A DNA stretch of 55,971 nucleotides, taken from contig QXXC01000025.1 in assembly GCA_009911305.1 (NCBI GenBank), positions 1 to 55,971 on the forward strand, in the 5' to 3' direction. The notes beneath the pieces were generated by a model. That model saw nothing but the letters and a program-made list of their open reading frames with translations. It had not been told where the DNA came from and searched no databases. Position numbers and translations under genes: made by a program. The first letter of the stretch is position 1. Each line of letters opens with the position of its first letter. The DNA comes from Clostridiaceae bacterium (GTDB lineage: Bacteria; Bacillota; Clostridia; Lachnospirales; Lachnospiraceae). Shown in pieces: positions 26,417 through 35,062 of this stretch.

Positions 26417-29068
26417 CTATTCCACAAGCTGCGAAAGCCTCTCCTTCACCTGCGCCATCATCTGTGTGTATTTCTCAAGCTTCGCGCGCTCCTCGGCGAT
26501 CTTCGCCTCCGGGGCCCTGCTCACAAACTTCTCGTTGCCGAGCATCCCGTTGACGCGGTTTAACTCCTTTGTCAGGCGATCCTCTTCTTTTTTCAGGCGT
26601 TCGATCTCCCTGTCCAGATCCACCAGCTCCGCAAACGGCATGTAGATCGCCGCCTGTGCGGTAACGGCTGATACGGCGTCCTGCGCGATCCCCGTCTTGT
26701 CCTTCTGCAGGATCACCTCGCCCGCATAGCCAAGGCTGGCAAAGAAGTTCCGGCTGCGCTCAAATATGCCAAGCGTTTCCTCACTCTCTGACACCACGTA
26801 AACCTTTGCCTTTTTGCTGGGCGGAACGTTCATAGAGGCGCGGACATTGCGGATGGCGCGGACCGCTTCCTTCATCGTCTCAACCTCCTGCTCCTCCCCG
26901 GCAAAATTCCAGCTCTCCCTGTAAACCGGCCAGGAGGAGAGCATGATCGTCGGCTCATCATCCTGCAGGCTCATGAAGATTTCCTCTGTGATAAACGGCA
27001 TATAGGGGTGAAGAAGCTTTAAGGACTGCAAAAGCACGGTTTTCAGCGTCCACAGGGCCGCGGCCTTGGTTGCGTCCGCCTCGTCGTAGAGCCGCGGCTT
27101 TACCATCTCGATATACCAGTCGCAGAATTCCTCCCAGAGGAAATCATACACCTTCTGCAGGGCAATCCCGAGCTCGTATTTATCCATGTTTTCCGTCACA
27201 TCCCTTGCCAGGGTGTTCACTCTGGAAAGGATCCAGCGGTCCGCGATGGTGAGATCCGAAGTTTCTGCCTTTGCGTCCGGCGCTTTTTCAACGTTCATCA
27301 TAATGAAACGCGATGCGTTCCACACCTTGTTGGCAAAATTACGGCTGGCCTCCACGCGCTCCCAGTAAAAACGCATGTCATTGCCCGGCGCATTCCCCGT
27401 CATGAGCGTCATGCGCAGCGCGTCCGCGCCGTACTTGTCAATCACCTCCAGGGGATCAATGCCGTTTCCAAGGGATTTGCTCATCTTCCGCCCCTGCGAA
27501 TCCCGCACAAGGCCATGGATCAGAACCGTGTGGAAGGGCTCCTTCCCCGTCTGCTCCAGGCCGGAAAATACCATGCGGATGACCCAGAAGAAAATGATGT
27601 CATAGCCTGTCACCAGCACGTCCGTGGGGTAAAAATACTCGTATTCCGGCGTCTTTTCCGGCCATCCCAGCGTGGAAAACGGCCACAGCGCGGAGGAAAA
27701 CCAGGTGTCCAGCGTATCTTCATCCTGGTACATGTGCGCGCCGCCGCATTTCGGGCATGTCTCGATGGCGGTCTTGGAAACCGTCATCTCCCCGCAGTCC
27801 TTACAGTAATACGCCGGGATCCGGTGCCCCCACCAGAGCTGCCTGGAAATACACCAGTCGCGGATGCCCTCCAGCCAGTGCAGGTACGTCTTGCCAAAGC
27901 TCTCCGGGACGAATTTCAGGCGGCCGGATTTTAAAGCCTCAATGGCAGGCTTTGCCATCTCGTCCATTTTCACAAACCACTGGGGCTTGATCATGGGCTC
28001 TACCGTGGTCTTGCAGCGATCGTGCGCGCCCACGTTATGGGAATGGGGAACCACCTTTACCAGCAGTCCCAGCGCGGTTAAATCATCCACAATGGCCTTT
28101 CTGGCTTCATAGCGGTCCATGCCCTCATATCTGCCGGGCGCACAGATCGTCGCATCGTCGTTCATGATGCAGATTTCCTGCAGGTGATGGCGTCTTCCCA
28201 CCTCAAAGTCATTCGGATCATGGGCCGGGGTGATTTTCACGCAGCCTGTGCCGAATTCTTTATCCACATATTCGTCTGCAATCACCGGAATCTCCCGATC
28301 CGTCAGCGGAAGCTTCAGCATTTTTCCGATCAGATCCTGGTAGCGCTCATCCCCGGGATTCACCGCAACCGCCGTATCGCCCAGCATCGTTTCCGGCCGT
28401 GTGGTGGCAATCTCCACAAAACGGCCCTCTTCTCCGATGATCGGGTACTGGATATGCCAGAAAAAGCCGTCCTTTTCCTCATGCTCCACCTCTGCGTCCG
28501 AGATCGAGGTCTGACAGGCCGGACACCAGTTGATGATCCGCGAGCCTTTATAGATATAGCCCTTTTTATACAGCTTTTCAAAGACCTCCAGCACGGCTTC
28601 GGAGCAGCCCTCATCCATCGTAAAGCGCATCTTGTCCCAGTCCGCGGATGAGCCGATCCGGTGGAGCTGCTTCACGATACGGCCATTGTACTCCTCCTTC
28701 CACTCCCACGCCTTCTCAAGGAATCCCTCGCGGCCAAGCTCCTGCTTGTCAATCCCCTGGCTCTTTAAGCGGTCCGTCACCTTCACCTCCGTGGCGATCG
28801 CCGCGTGATCCGTGCCCGGCTGCCAGAGCGCCTCATAGCCCTGCATCCTCTTATAGCGTGTTAAAATATCCTGCATCGTATTGTCCAGGGCATGCCCCAT
28901 GTGGAGCTGCCCTGTGATATTCGGCGGCGGCATCACAATCGTAAAAGGCTTTTTGCCCTCCCGCTTTCCACGCGCCGCGTCGGCAAGGAAATATTTGCCA
29001 TCCAGCCATTTCTGGTACAATCGTTTTTCAATATCCGCCGGATTATATGTTTTTTCCATTTCTCTCAT
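26417..29068 (-). CDS. valS: Valyl-tRNA synthetase
   Basis: The 883-residue class I enzyme charges tRNA-Val. The HIGH motif is HMGH (PPPNITGQLHMGHALDN) and the KMSKS loop is GRKMSKSLGNG. The editing domain is between them (TTRPETMLGDTAVAVNP, with the CP1 region), a zinc-ribbon-like CKDCGEMTVSKTAIETCPKCG lies in the middle, and the C-terminal coiled coil (DLDREIERLKKEEDRLTKEL) binds the tRNA. AAAGGAGG eight bases before the ATG fixes the start. Regulation is by the T-box leader at 29329-29605. Confidence 0.97.
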   Translation of the reverse strand: MREMEKTYNPADIEKRLYQKWLDGKYFLADAARGKREGKKPFTIVMPPPNITGQLHMGHALDNTMQDILTRYKRMQGYEALWQPGTDHAAIATEVKVTDRLKSQGIDKQELGREGFLEKAWEWKEEYNGRIVKQLHRIGSSADWDKMRFTMDEGCSEAVLEVFEKLYKKGYIYKGSRIINWCPACQTSISDAEVEHEEKDGFFWHIQYPIIGEEGRFVEIATTRPETMLGDTAVAVNPGDERYQDLIGKMLKLPLTDREIPVIADEYVDKEFGTGCVKITPAHDPNDFEVGRRHHLQEICIMNDDATICAPGRYEGMDRYEARKAIVDDLTALGLLVKVVPHSHNVGAHDRCKTTVEPMIKPQWFVKMDEMAKPAIEALKSGRLKFVPESFGKTYLHWLEGIRDWCISRQLWWGHRIPAYYCKDCGEMTVSKTAIETCPKCGGAHMYQDEDTLDTWFSSALWPFSTLGWPEKTPEYEYFYPTDVLVTGYDIIFFWVIRMVFSGLEQTGKEPFHTVLIHGLVRDSQGRKMSKSLGNGIDPLEVIDKYGADALRMTLMTGNAPGNDMRFYWERVEASRNFANKVWNASRFIMMNVEKAPDAKAETSDLTIADRWILSRVNTLARDVTENMDKYELGIALQKVYDFLWEEFCDWYIEMVKPRLYDEADATKAAALWTLKTVLLQSLKLLHPYMPFITEEIFMSLQDDEPTIMLSSWPVYRESWNFAGEEQEVETMKEAVRAIRNVRASMNVPPSKKAKVYVVSESEETLGIFERSRNFFASLGYAGEVILQKDKTGIAQDAVSAVTAQAAIYMPFAELVDLDREIERLKKEEDRLTKELNRVNGMLGNEKFVSRAPEAKIAEERAKLEKYTQMMAQVKERLSQLVE

Positions 29069-29189
29069 GGTTTCAGCCTCCTTTTTTGGCTTTTGCTGTA
29101 AAATCGCTTTATGCTTGCTGTGAAATCGCTTGCTGAAGGAATCAGACAGAGAGGTATATGCAGGCCGCCTTTTACCGCAAAGAAGCCGT

Positions 29190-29325
29190 CCGCTTCTGCA
29201 GTCAACAACCCCGCTGCAAGCAACGGGGCATCAAACTTGCAGCGCTGCAGAGCAGTGGGGTATTTGACCCTCGCGGCAGTCGCCAAATGTGCATGCAGGC
29301 ATACCCACTTGGCTCGTTGCTCGCG
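29190..29325 (-). other. Structured leader segment between the T-box terminator and valS
   Basis: This stretch is dense in hairpins. CCCCGTTGC and GCAGCGGGG (29228-29209, minus strand) pair with a two-base loop, followed by TTGTTGAC. GGGTAT (29306-29301) can pair with ATACCC (29263-29258) around a region with CCAA/TTGG pairs. I believe similar sequences occur in other Lachnospiraceae intergenic regions, but this is from memory. The remaining 120 nt to the valS start show no further feature besides the ribosome site. Confidence 0.45.
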
Positions 29326-29328
29326 GGA

Positions 29329-29605
29329 ATAAAAAAAGCCCTCTGCATGTTCTGCAAAGGGCGAAGTGACTCGCGGTACCACCTTTTTCAACCGGCCTGC
29401 GCTCCTGCGCGGCGCATACGCATCCGATCCTCGTTGCGTCCTGTAACGGGGACGATCCGTGATCTCCTACTGCTGGACAGCCTGTTCGGAAATCCGGCTC
29501 CAAAGCTACCTTCCATCCGCCCGTCCTGAAGCCGCCTCTCAACCGCCGGGCCGCCCTCTCTGTCAGGGGTAACGGGTGTACTCCTCTTTTTCACTGCCTT
29601 TTCAT
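29329..29605 (-). ncRNA. T-box riboswitch (tRNA-Val sensing) in the valS leader
   Basis: The signature antiterminator sequence GGTGGTACCGCG is at 29383-29372. It is followed by a terminator: GCCCTTTGCA and TGCAGAGGGC (29362-29353 and 29347-29338, one mismatch), then T7. Upstream lies a long stem I region with CAGAGAGGG and GGTTGAGAG. A candidate specifier codon GUA (Val) sits at 29509-29507 in AAGGTAGCTTTGG. Uncharged tRNA-Val would stabilise the antiterminator and allow valS transcription. Confidence 0.93.
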
Positions 29606-29611
29606 GGGATA

Positions 29612-29640
29612 ATCATAGCCTGTCTTTCGGAGATTGTCAA
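29612..29640 (-). promoter_or_regulatory. Promoter for the valS T-box transcript
   Basis: TTGACA (29640-29635, perfect), a 17-bp spacer and TATGAT (29617-29612). Transcription would start near 29605, directly before the T-box stem I. Confidence 0.85.
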
Positions 29641-29665
29641 GGGGGAACTCAAAAAGTCCATTTCC

Positions 29666-29703
29666 AGGGCGTGTCTTTTGCTACGGTCTTCAAACACGCT
29701 CTA
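29666..29703 (-). repeat. Short palindromic element at the ggt stop codon
   Basis: On the minus strand the ggt stop codon TAG is the first part of TAGAGCGTGTTTGAAG, and ACACGCCCT follows 14 nt after, so AGAGCGTGT and ACACGCCCT form a nine-pair stem with one G-T pair. It may act as a weak terminator. It is the same element seen after several other genes in the window. Confidence 0.5.
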
Positions 29704-31548
29704 ATACCCAACCGCCTTCCCGTCGCGCCTTGGATCCGCTCCGCCGCGCAGCGTCCCGTCCGGGAGCATGACAACCGCCTGCACGCAGGGGTAATCCATC
29801 CAGTCCCCTGTCTCCAGAACCGGGTGGCCAAGCGTTTTTAAGCGCTCAATGACATCCTGCGGGATCCGCGTCTCGATCATGATCGTCTCGTCGCTCGTCG
29901 TCCAGTCCGAGCCCGCGTGAATCCTGGGGGCGGTAATGGCGTCCTGGATGTCCATGTCAAAATCAATTACATTGGAGATAACCTGGGCCACGCCGGAGAT
30001 GATCCGCTGGGAGCCGGGCGCTCCGACGGTCATGACCGGTTTGTCGTCCCGCAGGACGATGGTCGGCGACATGGAGCTCATCGGCCGTTTTCCGGGCTGC
30101 ACCTCATTGGCTGTGCCTGTCTCCGCGTCAAAATCGTCCATTTCGTCGTTCATGATAAAGCCATACCCTGCCGGAACCACCCCGGAGCCGAACACGTAAT
30201 TGATGGTCTTTGTAACCGCCACGATATTTCCGCTTTTATCCATAATCGAATAGTGCGTGGTATCCGCTGACTCATATCCCCACGCGTCCCCGTGGCTGAA
30301 CATCTGCGCTTTATCCGGATCGATCTGCGAGGCAAGGCCGGCGGCGTACTCTTTGGATGTAAGGCCCGCCAGCGGCACATCGATAAAGTCTGTGTCCGCC
30401 GCGAAATAGCCCCGGTCCTGATAAGCCATTTTCATCGCCTCGGTCAGCGTGTGCAGATGCGCGGCGGAATTGTGCCCCATTTCTTTTAAATTGAAATTTT
30501 CGAGAATGTTTAAAATCTCCACAATCGTCGTCCCGCCTGACGAGGGAGGCGGCGAGGAGAGCACCTCATAGCCGCGGTATGTTCCGGACACCGGCGTCCT
30601 CAGCTTTACGTCATAGTTTTCCAGATCCTCCATGGAGAGCACGCCCCCGGCGTCTGTGACAGCCTTTACCATGGCCTCTGCCACCTCTCCCTTATAGAAG
30701 GCGTCCGCCCCGCCGTCGCGGATCAGGGAAAGTGTTTTCGCCAGATCCGGATTTTTCAGCGTGTCGCCCACCGGGTAGGGGTATCCGTCCTTTAAGTACA
30801 GCTTTTTGCACTCCTCAAACTGCTGCAGAACCTCGAATTCCTCCATCATATCCCGGTTTAAGACAGCCGATACCTCATAGCCCTCTTCGGCCAGGCGGAT
30901 AGCGGGATTCATGACCTCCTCCCGGCTCATGGTTCCATACGTCTCCAGCGCGTACAGAAGGCCCTTTACCTCGCCCGGCACAGCCACGGACGGGCCGCCC
31001 AGCCATTTTGTATCATCCGTCAGCTCGCCGTCCTCATCCATGGGCCACATTCCCGCCCATGCGCCGGCCGGGGCCGGCTCGCGGAAATCGACGAATACAT
31101 TTTCCCCTGTCTCGGCCGAATGGATCAGCATGAATCCGCCTCCGCCGATGCCCGACGACTGCGGCTCGCAGACGCCCAGGGCAAATCCCACGGCCACAGC
31201 CGCATCCACGGCGTTGCCTCCGGCCTCAATGATATCCGCGCCGATGCGGGAGGCCTCATATTTCCCTGTTGACACCACCCCGTTCTTCCCGTTGCCGTCG
31301 CGGTCGTCCCGCTTAATCTGCCCGTTTTCGTCATACGGCTTCCACGACGCGCTTCCTCCGTCGCCTTCCAGCCCTGCTTCCGCACGGTCTGACTCTGTAT
31401 CCGCGCGGTCTGTCTCTGCATCCGCCTGCCCGGCAGATGTCTCCTTTCCGGCCGCCTCTGTCTTTGTTCCCTTTGCCGGAGCCGCGCAGCCGGCCGACGA
31501 AACGCCCAGGAGCGCTGCCAGTAAGATTGCGAACTGTTTTTTCCTCAT
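29701..31548 (-). CDS. ggt: Gamma-glutamyltransferase lipoprotein
   Basis: This 615-residue, self-cleaving Ntn-hydrolase would transfer or hydrolyse gamma-glutamyl groups of glutathione and related peptides outside the cell. The N-terminus is a lipoprotein signal (FAILLAALLGVSSAGC), followed by an Asp/Glu/Ala-rich linker of about 60 residues. The catalytic fold shows GGNAVDAAVAVGFALGVCEP, SSGIGGGGFML, the cleavage/nucleophile threonine in ADTTHYSIMD, and PMSSMSPTIV with GAPGSQRI for binding. The start at 31548 follows AAGGAGG at eight bases, preferred to 31590. Residues for the large and small subunits are all present. It is downstream of a DUF6305 lipoprotein on the same strand. Confidence 0.93.
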   Translation of the reverse strand: MRKKQFAILLAALLGVSSAGCAAPAKGTKTEAAGKETSAGQADAETDRADTESDRAEAGLEGDGGSASWKPYDENGQIKRDDRDGNGKNGVVSTGKYEASRIGADIIEAGGNAVDAAVAVGFALGVCEPQSSGIGGGGFMLIHSAETGENVFVDFREPAPAGAWAGMWPMDEDGELTDDTKWLGGPSVAVPGEVKGLLYALETYGTMSREEVMNPAIRLAEEGYEVSAVLNRDMMEEFEVLQQFEECKKLYLKDGYPYPVGDTLKNPDLAKTLSLIRDGGADAFYKGEVAEAMVKAVTDAGGVLSMEDLENYDVKLRTPVSGTYRGYEVLSSPPPSSGGTTIVEILNILENFNLKEMGHNSAAHLHTLTEAMKMAYQDRGYFAADTDFIDVPLAGLTSKEYAAGLASQIDPDKAQMFSHGDAWGYESADTTHYSIMDKSGNIVAVTKTINYVFGSGVVPAGYGFIMNDEMDDFDAETGTANEVQPGKRPMSSMSPTIVLRDDKPVMTVGAPGSQRIISGVAQVISNVIDFDMDIQDAITAPRIHAGSDWTTSDETIMIETRIPQDVIERLKTLGHPVLETGDWMDYPCVQAVVMLPDGTLRGGADPRRDGKAVGY

Positions 31549-31635
31549 TTCCCGTTCCTCCTTCATTGATGGTTCGCCGCTTTCGCCCAAACGGCATCCG
31601 CACGCCTGCGGGGTGCGGTCTGTGCAAAGCCGCCT

Positions 31636-32355
31636 TTACTCCTGCTTAAACGCCGCCCCAAGCTTTGGAACTGCCTCGGCCATGCTGGTCACGACATCGA
31701 TCGGTATGCCCTTTTCAGCCGCCAGTCCGGCCATGAGCCCGTCCTTGTCTCCGTCTGCAACCACGAGCGCATAATCCGCCTTTTCAAAGCTGGGCGCAAT
31801 GAACTGATCCGATAAATCTCCGCGCCTTGCCTCGCCCCCGATATGCACGGCCAGGATAGAAAGCCCCTTTTCATCCGCTGCACCTACCAGCTCTTCCACG
31901 CGCTTTAGCTCTGCGTTTGCGTCAATCCCCGCCGCTCCCAGGCCCTTGGAGGAGCCGCCCACGGCCAGCACCAGCGTCTTTGCATCCCCCAGATCGCCGG
32001 ATGCCGCCAGGCTGTTTTTCTCATACGCAATCCCGTTCTTGTCAAGCATGGTTTTGATGATCTCATAATCCGCGCTCTGCCCCACGGATGTCAAAAGCGC
32101 CGGCGGCTCTGCGAACGGCTCCGAAAGCCCTTCCGGCTGTTGCGGGGCGTCCGCGCGCTTCTCTGCCCCCTTGCCTGTCCCGCTTCCGTTCTGCCCGGAT
32201 GCGCCGCTCCCGCTCTCAGCGCCGGCCTGCTCCCCGCCCGCCAGAAAAGCCCGACCCGATGTTCCACTGTCCCGGATCAGAGCGCCTCCGCTGCACCCCG
32301 CCAGCGCCGCAAAGACAGAAAACACCGCGCCCCATACCATCCATCTTTTTTTCAT
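31636..32355 (-). CDS. DUF6305 family lipoprotein
   Basis: The 239-residue protein starts MKKRWMVWGAVFSVFAALAGC, a lipoprotein signal with the lipid-modified Cys in LAGC, then has a Gly/Ser/Ala-rich linker. The folded part (about 85-239) has LLTSVGQSADYEIIKTMLDK, TLVLAVGGSSKGLGAAGID and ILAVHIGGEARRGDLSDQFI, which I associate with DUF6305, an uncharacterised family. It looks like an alpha/beta nucleotide- or small-molecule-binding fold. AAGGAGG lies six bases upstream of the ATG. It precedes ggt by 87 bp. Confidence 0.75.
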   Translation of the reverse strand: MKKRWMVWGAVFSVFAALAGCSGGALIRDSGTSGRAFLAGGEQAGAESGSGASGQNGSGTGKGAEKRADAPQQPEGLSEPFAEPPALLTSVGQSADYEIIKTMLDKNGIAYEKNSLAASGDLGDAKTLVLAVGGSSKGLGAAGIDANAELKRVEELVGAADEKGLSILAVHIGGEARRGDLSDQFIAPSFEKADYALVVADGDKDGLMAGLAAEKGIPIDVVTSMAEAVPKLGAAFKQE

Positions 32356-32449
32356 ACACATCCTCCTTATGTTTTTTCGTAAAAATATGGTATCACACCA
32401 AAACGGAAACTTCTATTTTCTCTCTTATTTATCTTTCGTTAAAATGCAT

Positions 32450-32506
32450 AAAAAAGGGCCGTATATTTCGTGATTTTCGACAAATAAAATCGCGAACTAT
32501 ACGGCC
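32450..32506 (-). terminator. Terminator of the two-component operon
   Basis: GGCCGTATA (32457-32465) pairs with TATACGGCC (32498-32506), with TTCG/CGAA and GATTTT/AAAATC continuing the stem inside to about 20 pairs. On the minus strand the stem is followed by CTTTTTT (32456-32450). The promoter of the DUF6305 gene must lie between it and 32356; I could not place it. Confidence 0.8.
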
Positions 32507-32609
32507 TCTTCGGCTTTTCGTGATGAAATTCTATCATTGATTGCACGGTTGCTTTCCCGCTCCTGCCATTCGTCCCCAAACGGATCCTTCCCCCGCTTCT
32601 ACCCGGGCG

Positions 32610-33236
32610 TCATACCATCCGGTAGCTCTGCTTGGGCCTTCCCTTTTTTCCGTAGCTGTTTTTCACATCCACCAGGCCCGCGGTGGTCAGATACTGCAGA
32701 TAGCGGTAGGCGGTCTGATTGGCCAGGCCCGATTTCGCGGAAATCTCCTCCACGGTCAGATAATCCGTCCTGCCCCGGAGCGCCCCCTCGATCAGACGCA
32801 TCGTGCCGCTCCCAATCCCTTTGACCGGATACGGGTACGGGTCAGGATCCCGTTTCCCGGCATCCGCCCTCTGGCTTTTTAACAGCTTCATATGGACCCG
32901 GATACGGGAGAGGATATCCGGCGTCCGGATCGGCTTTATGGCAAAATCACTGGCCCCTGCCTCCAGGAAACGATCCGCGACGGCCTGATCCTCATCGATG
33001 GTAAACACAATAATCGGTATATCCGGATCCTGCCTGCGAAACAAACGCACGCCGTCCATGCCGTTCATGTGCGGCATGTGATAATCGATCAGGATCAGAT
33101 CCGGGGCGCCGCTCCTGTACAACTCCATGCCCTCCTTCACATTCCGGGCTGTAAGAGCCTCCCAGTCCTGCGTTTCAAACACAGCCTTAAGCGCGTACAG
33201 GATCTCTCTTTCGTCATCAATCACCAGTATTTTCAA
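32610..33236 (-). CDS. Response regulator (REC plus DcuR/CitB-like HTH)
   Basis: The 208-residue protein has a receiver domain (residues 1-118) with acidic D8/D9-type residues in VIDDERE, phosphoacceptor Asp51 in LILIDYHMPH, the switch Thr in IVFTIDED and Lys in FAIKPIRTPD. The C-terminal domain has TVEEISAKSGLANQTAYRYLQYL, a winged HTH like those of CitB/DcuR regulators. It starts with TTG at 33236 after AAGAGGAG and overlaps the kinase 3' end by 20 bp. Its target may be nearby (ggt and the DUF6305 gene), an inference from position. Confidence 0.9.
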   Translation of the reverse strand: MKILVIDDEREILYALKAVFETQDWEALTARNVKEGMELYRSGAPDLILIDYHMPHMNGMDGVRLFRRQDPDIPIIVFTIDEDQAVADRFLEAGASDFAIKPIRTPDILSRIRVHMKLLKSQRADAGKRDPDPYPYPVKGIGSGTMRLIEGALRGRTDYLTVEEISAKSGLANQTAYRYLQYLTTAGLVDVKNSYGKKGRPKQSYRMV

Positions 33237-34626
33237 GCTCCTCTTCCTCTCCTTCCTCTGCGGGAACCGTCACTCTCACGCAGGTTCCGATCCCCACCCG
33301 GCTGTCAATCTCAATCGTCCCGTCCGAGTCGTCTACCACCTTTTTCACAAAGCTCAGCCCCAGCCCATGCGATCCCCGCGCTGAAAAATCCCGCTCCCAG
33401 ATAAGCTCCATGGACGCCTCGTCGATCCCCGCGCCGTTATCCTCAATGGTAAACCGGATGAAGCTCCCCGCCCCGCTCTCCTGCGCGTCTGCCGTGCAGT
33501 CAATCCGCCCTGTGCCGTCCGGGAGCGCATAGTAGGCATTTTCCAGCAGATTGATCAGGGCCCGCACAAAGCGGATCCGGTTGACGCAGATAAAGGCATT
33601 GCCCGCGCGGTTCTCCACATGCACCAGGGAGGCATAATCCGAAACCGATATCTGAGACATCAGGCAGGCTAGGATCGCATCTGTCGAAATGCGCGTTTTG
33701 TGGTTCTCATATAAAATCTCTGAGATCATGCCGCTCATCTTCTCAATCGACTGCTCGGCGCGGCTTAAATACTCCGCTTCCTTTTTCCAGGCCCCGCCCT
33801 CGCACGCCATCCGCACCACTCCCACCAGGGCCTGCGCCGAGGTCAGGGGCGATTTCAGATCATGAACCAGATGGCGCATCTCCAGATACGTCCTGTTTTC
33901 CAGCACCCCAATCCTGGTCTCCATCAGCATCCGCTCATTCTGCGCCTTCAGCTCATTCATGGCCCTTAAGCGGTTTTCGTCGCGGATCAGAAGAAACAGC
34001 AAAAAGCCCATAAACAAAAGCACCAGAAAAAACACGCCGAATACGCCGTTCATCTCCGGCTCCATCTCCAGGAATTCCGCGATCTGCTTGATATTCCTCG
34101 ATATCTCGCCGCGTCCGGTGGGAAAGCCCTTTAAGCACGGCATCAGATCCAGAACCTGCAGCGCGGTTAAAAGCACCAGGATCAGCATGGCCTTTTTCCA
34201 CAGGCTTACATAGTCATACGCGCTTTTCCCCAAAAGAACCAGCAGGATGATCACTGCCATAGCCGGGAGGCCGAAATCATAGCGGATATGATGAACCGCC
34301 CCTATCAGCCCGTACACGGCCGGGATCAGGATGCACACAGCCGCCGCCTTCAGCCAGGCCGCCGCCTGCCCGCCGCCCGCAGGCTCCACGGACTCCGCGA
34401 GCGTAAACGCGCCCAGATAATGCGGAAAGGCCCGGAGCGAATTCAGCGCGATCAGCCGCATGGCCGCGATCCAGAGCGACAGCTCATTCTTCCCGTCGAG
34501 CGCCGCATAGGCCCCCAGCGGAATCCCCCAGGCGTCAATGGTCACGACATAAGGCATCGCCACGCCCAGCGCCATCAAAAGACAGCCAAACACAAATTTT
34601 GCCCTGTGAATATGCGGAATCCGCAT
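33217..34626 (-). CDS. Membrane sensor histidine kinase
   Basis: The 469-residue kinase has about six hydrophobic helices in residues 10-215, without a large outside loop, which suits sensing in or at the membrane. The dimerisation helix carries His255 in RHLVHDLKSPLTSAQ. The ATPase domain follows, with the N box LINLLENAYYALP, G1 box DNGAGIDEA and G2 box GSHGLGLSFVKKV. The start at 34626 follows AGGGGG ten bases upstream; 34710 has no ribosome site. It pairs with the overlapping response regulator gene. The signal is unknown. Confidence 0.9.
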   Translation of the reverse strand: MRIPHIHRAKFVFGCLLMALGVAMPYVVTIDAWGIPLGAYAALDGKNELSLWIAAMRLIALNSLRAFPHYLGAFTLAESVEPAGGGQAAAWLKAAAVCILIPAVYGLIGAVHHIRYDFGLPAMAVIILLVLLGKSAYDYVSLWKKAMLILVLLTALQVLDLMPCLKGFPTGRGEISRNIKQIAEFLEMEPEMNGVFGVFFLVLLFMGFLLFLLIRDENRLRAMNELKAQNERMLMETRIGVLENRTYLEMRHLVHDLKSPLTSAQALVGVVRMACEGGAWKKEAEYLSRAEQSIEKMSGMISEILYENHKTRISTDAILACLMSQISVSDYASLVHVENRAGNAFICVNRIRFVRALINLLENAYYALPDGTGRIDCTADAQESGAGSFIRFTIEDNGAGIDEASMELIWERDFSARGSHGLGLSFVKKVVDDSDGTIEIDSRVGIGTCVRVTVPAEEGEEEELENTGD

Positions 34627-34977
34627 CCCGGCATTCCCCCTCTGCTGATCTCGTTCTGCGATGCGTTGAATGATTGGCATTATCATATCACAGTTTATCG
34701 GAAAAGGCACTTAGAAATTTATGTATCCGCCATCGGATGGTTCATGTCTGGTTCTTGTTCACACGTCAGCCAATGCGGGGTGTTTTTGTGAGCGAAAGCC
34801 GCAGAAAACCAATAATCATAATTTATTTAAAACGTTTGCAATACGAAACCGTTCTAAATTTTACATTTTTCTTAAGTTTTATCATTTGTCTTCTCTATAA
34901 CGGTGCCTTTCCATCTGGCTGCATACTTCTGCATGCCTTTTCTATCCCGTCATTGACCGTTAAAAACTGCAAATACA

Positions 34978-35033
34978 ATAAGCGCCCGACCATTCCCAGC
35001 AATACATTTTGCCGGAAATAGCCGGGCGCTTAT
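34978..35033. repeat. Inverted repeat after the Rpn-type gene
   Basis: ATAAGCGCCCG (34978-34988) and CGGGCGCTTAT (35023-35033) are exact complements with a 34-nt loop. It lies 30 nt beyond the stop codon of the minus-strand nuclease gene and may serve as a terminator or stem-loop, although no T-run follows directly. The rest of 34711-34977 is AT-rich and shows no gene I can support. Confidence 0.65.
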
Positions 35034-35062
35034 ATCTGTTAAGCCAAATAGAATAGCATGCT

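Noticed and set aside
29065..29391. Minus-strand frame of 108 codons through the valS leader
   Set aside because: It overlaps the T-box antiterminator and terminator. Its coding look is an effect of the structured RNA.
34674..35021. Plus-strand frame of 115 codons after the kinase gene
   Set aside because: No ribosome site; composition like intergenic DNA; it overlaps the kinase start region and the inverted repeat.
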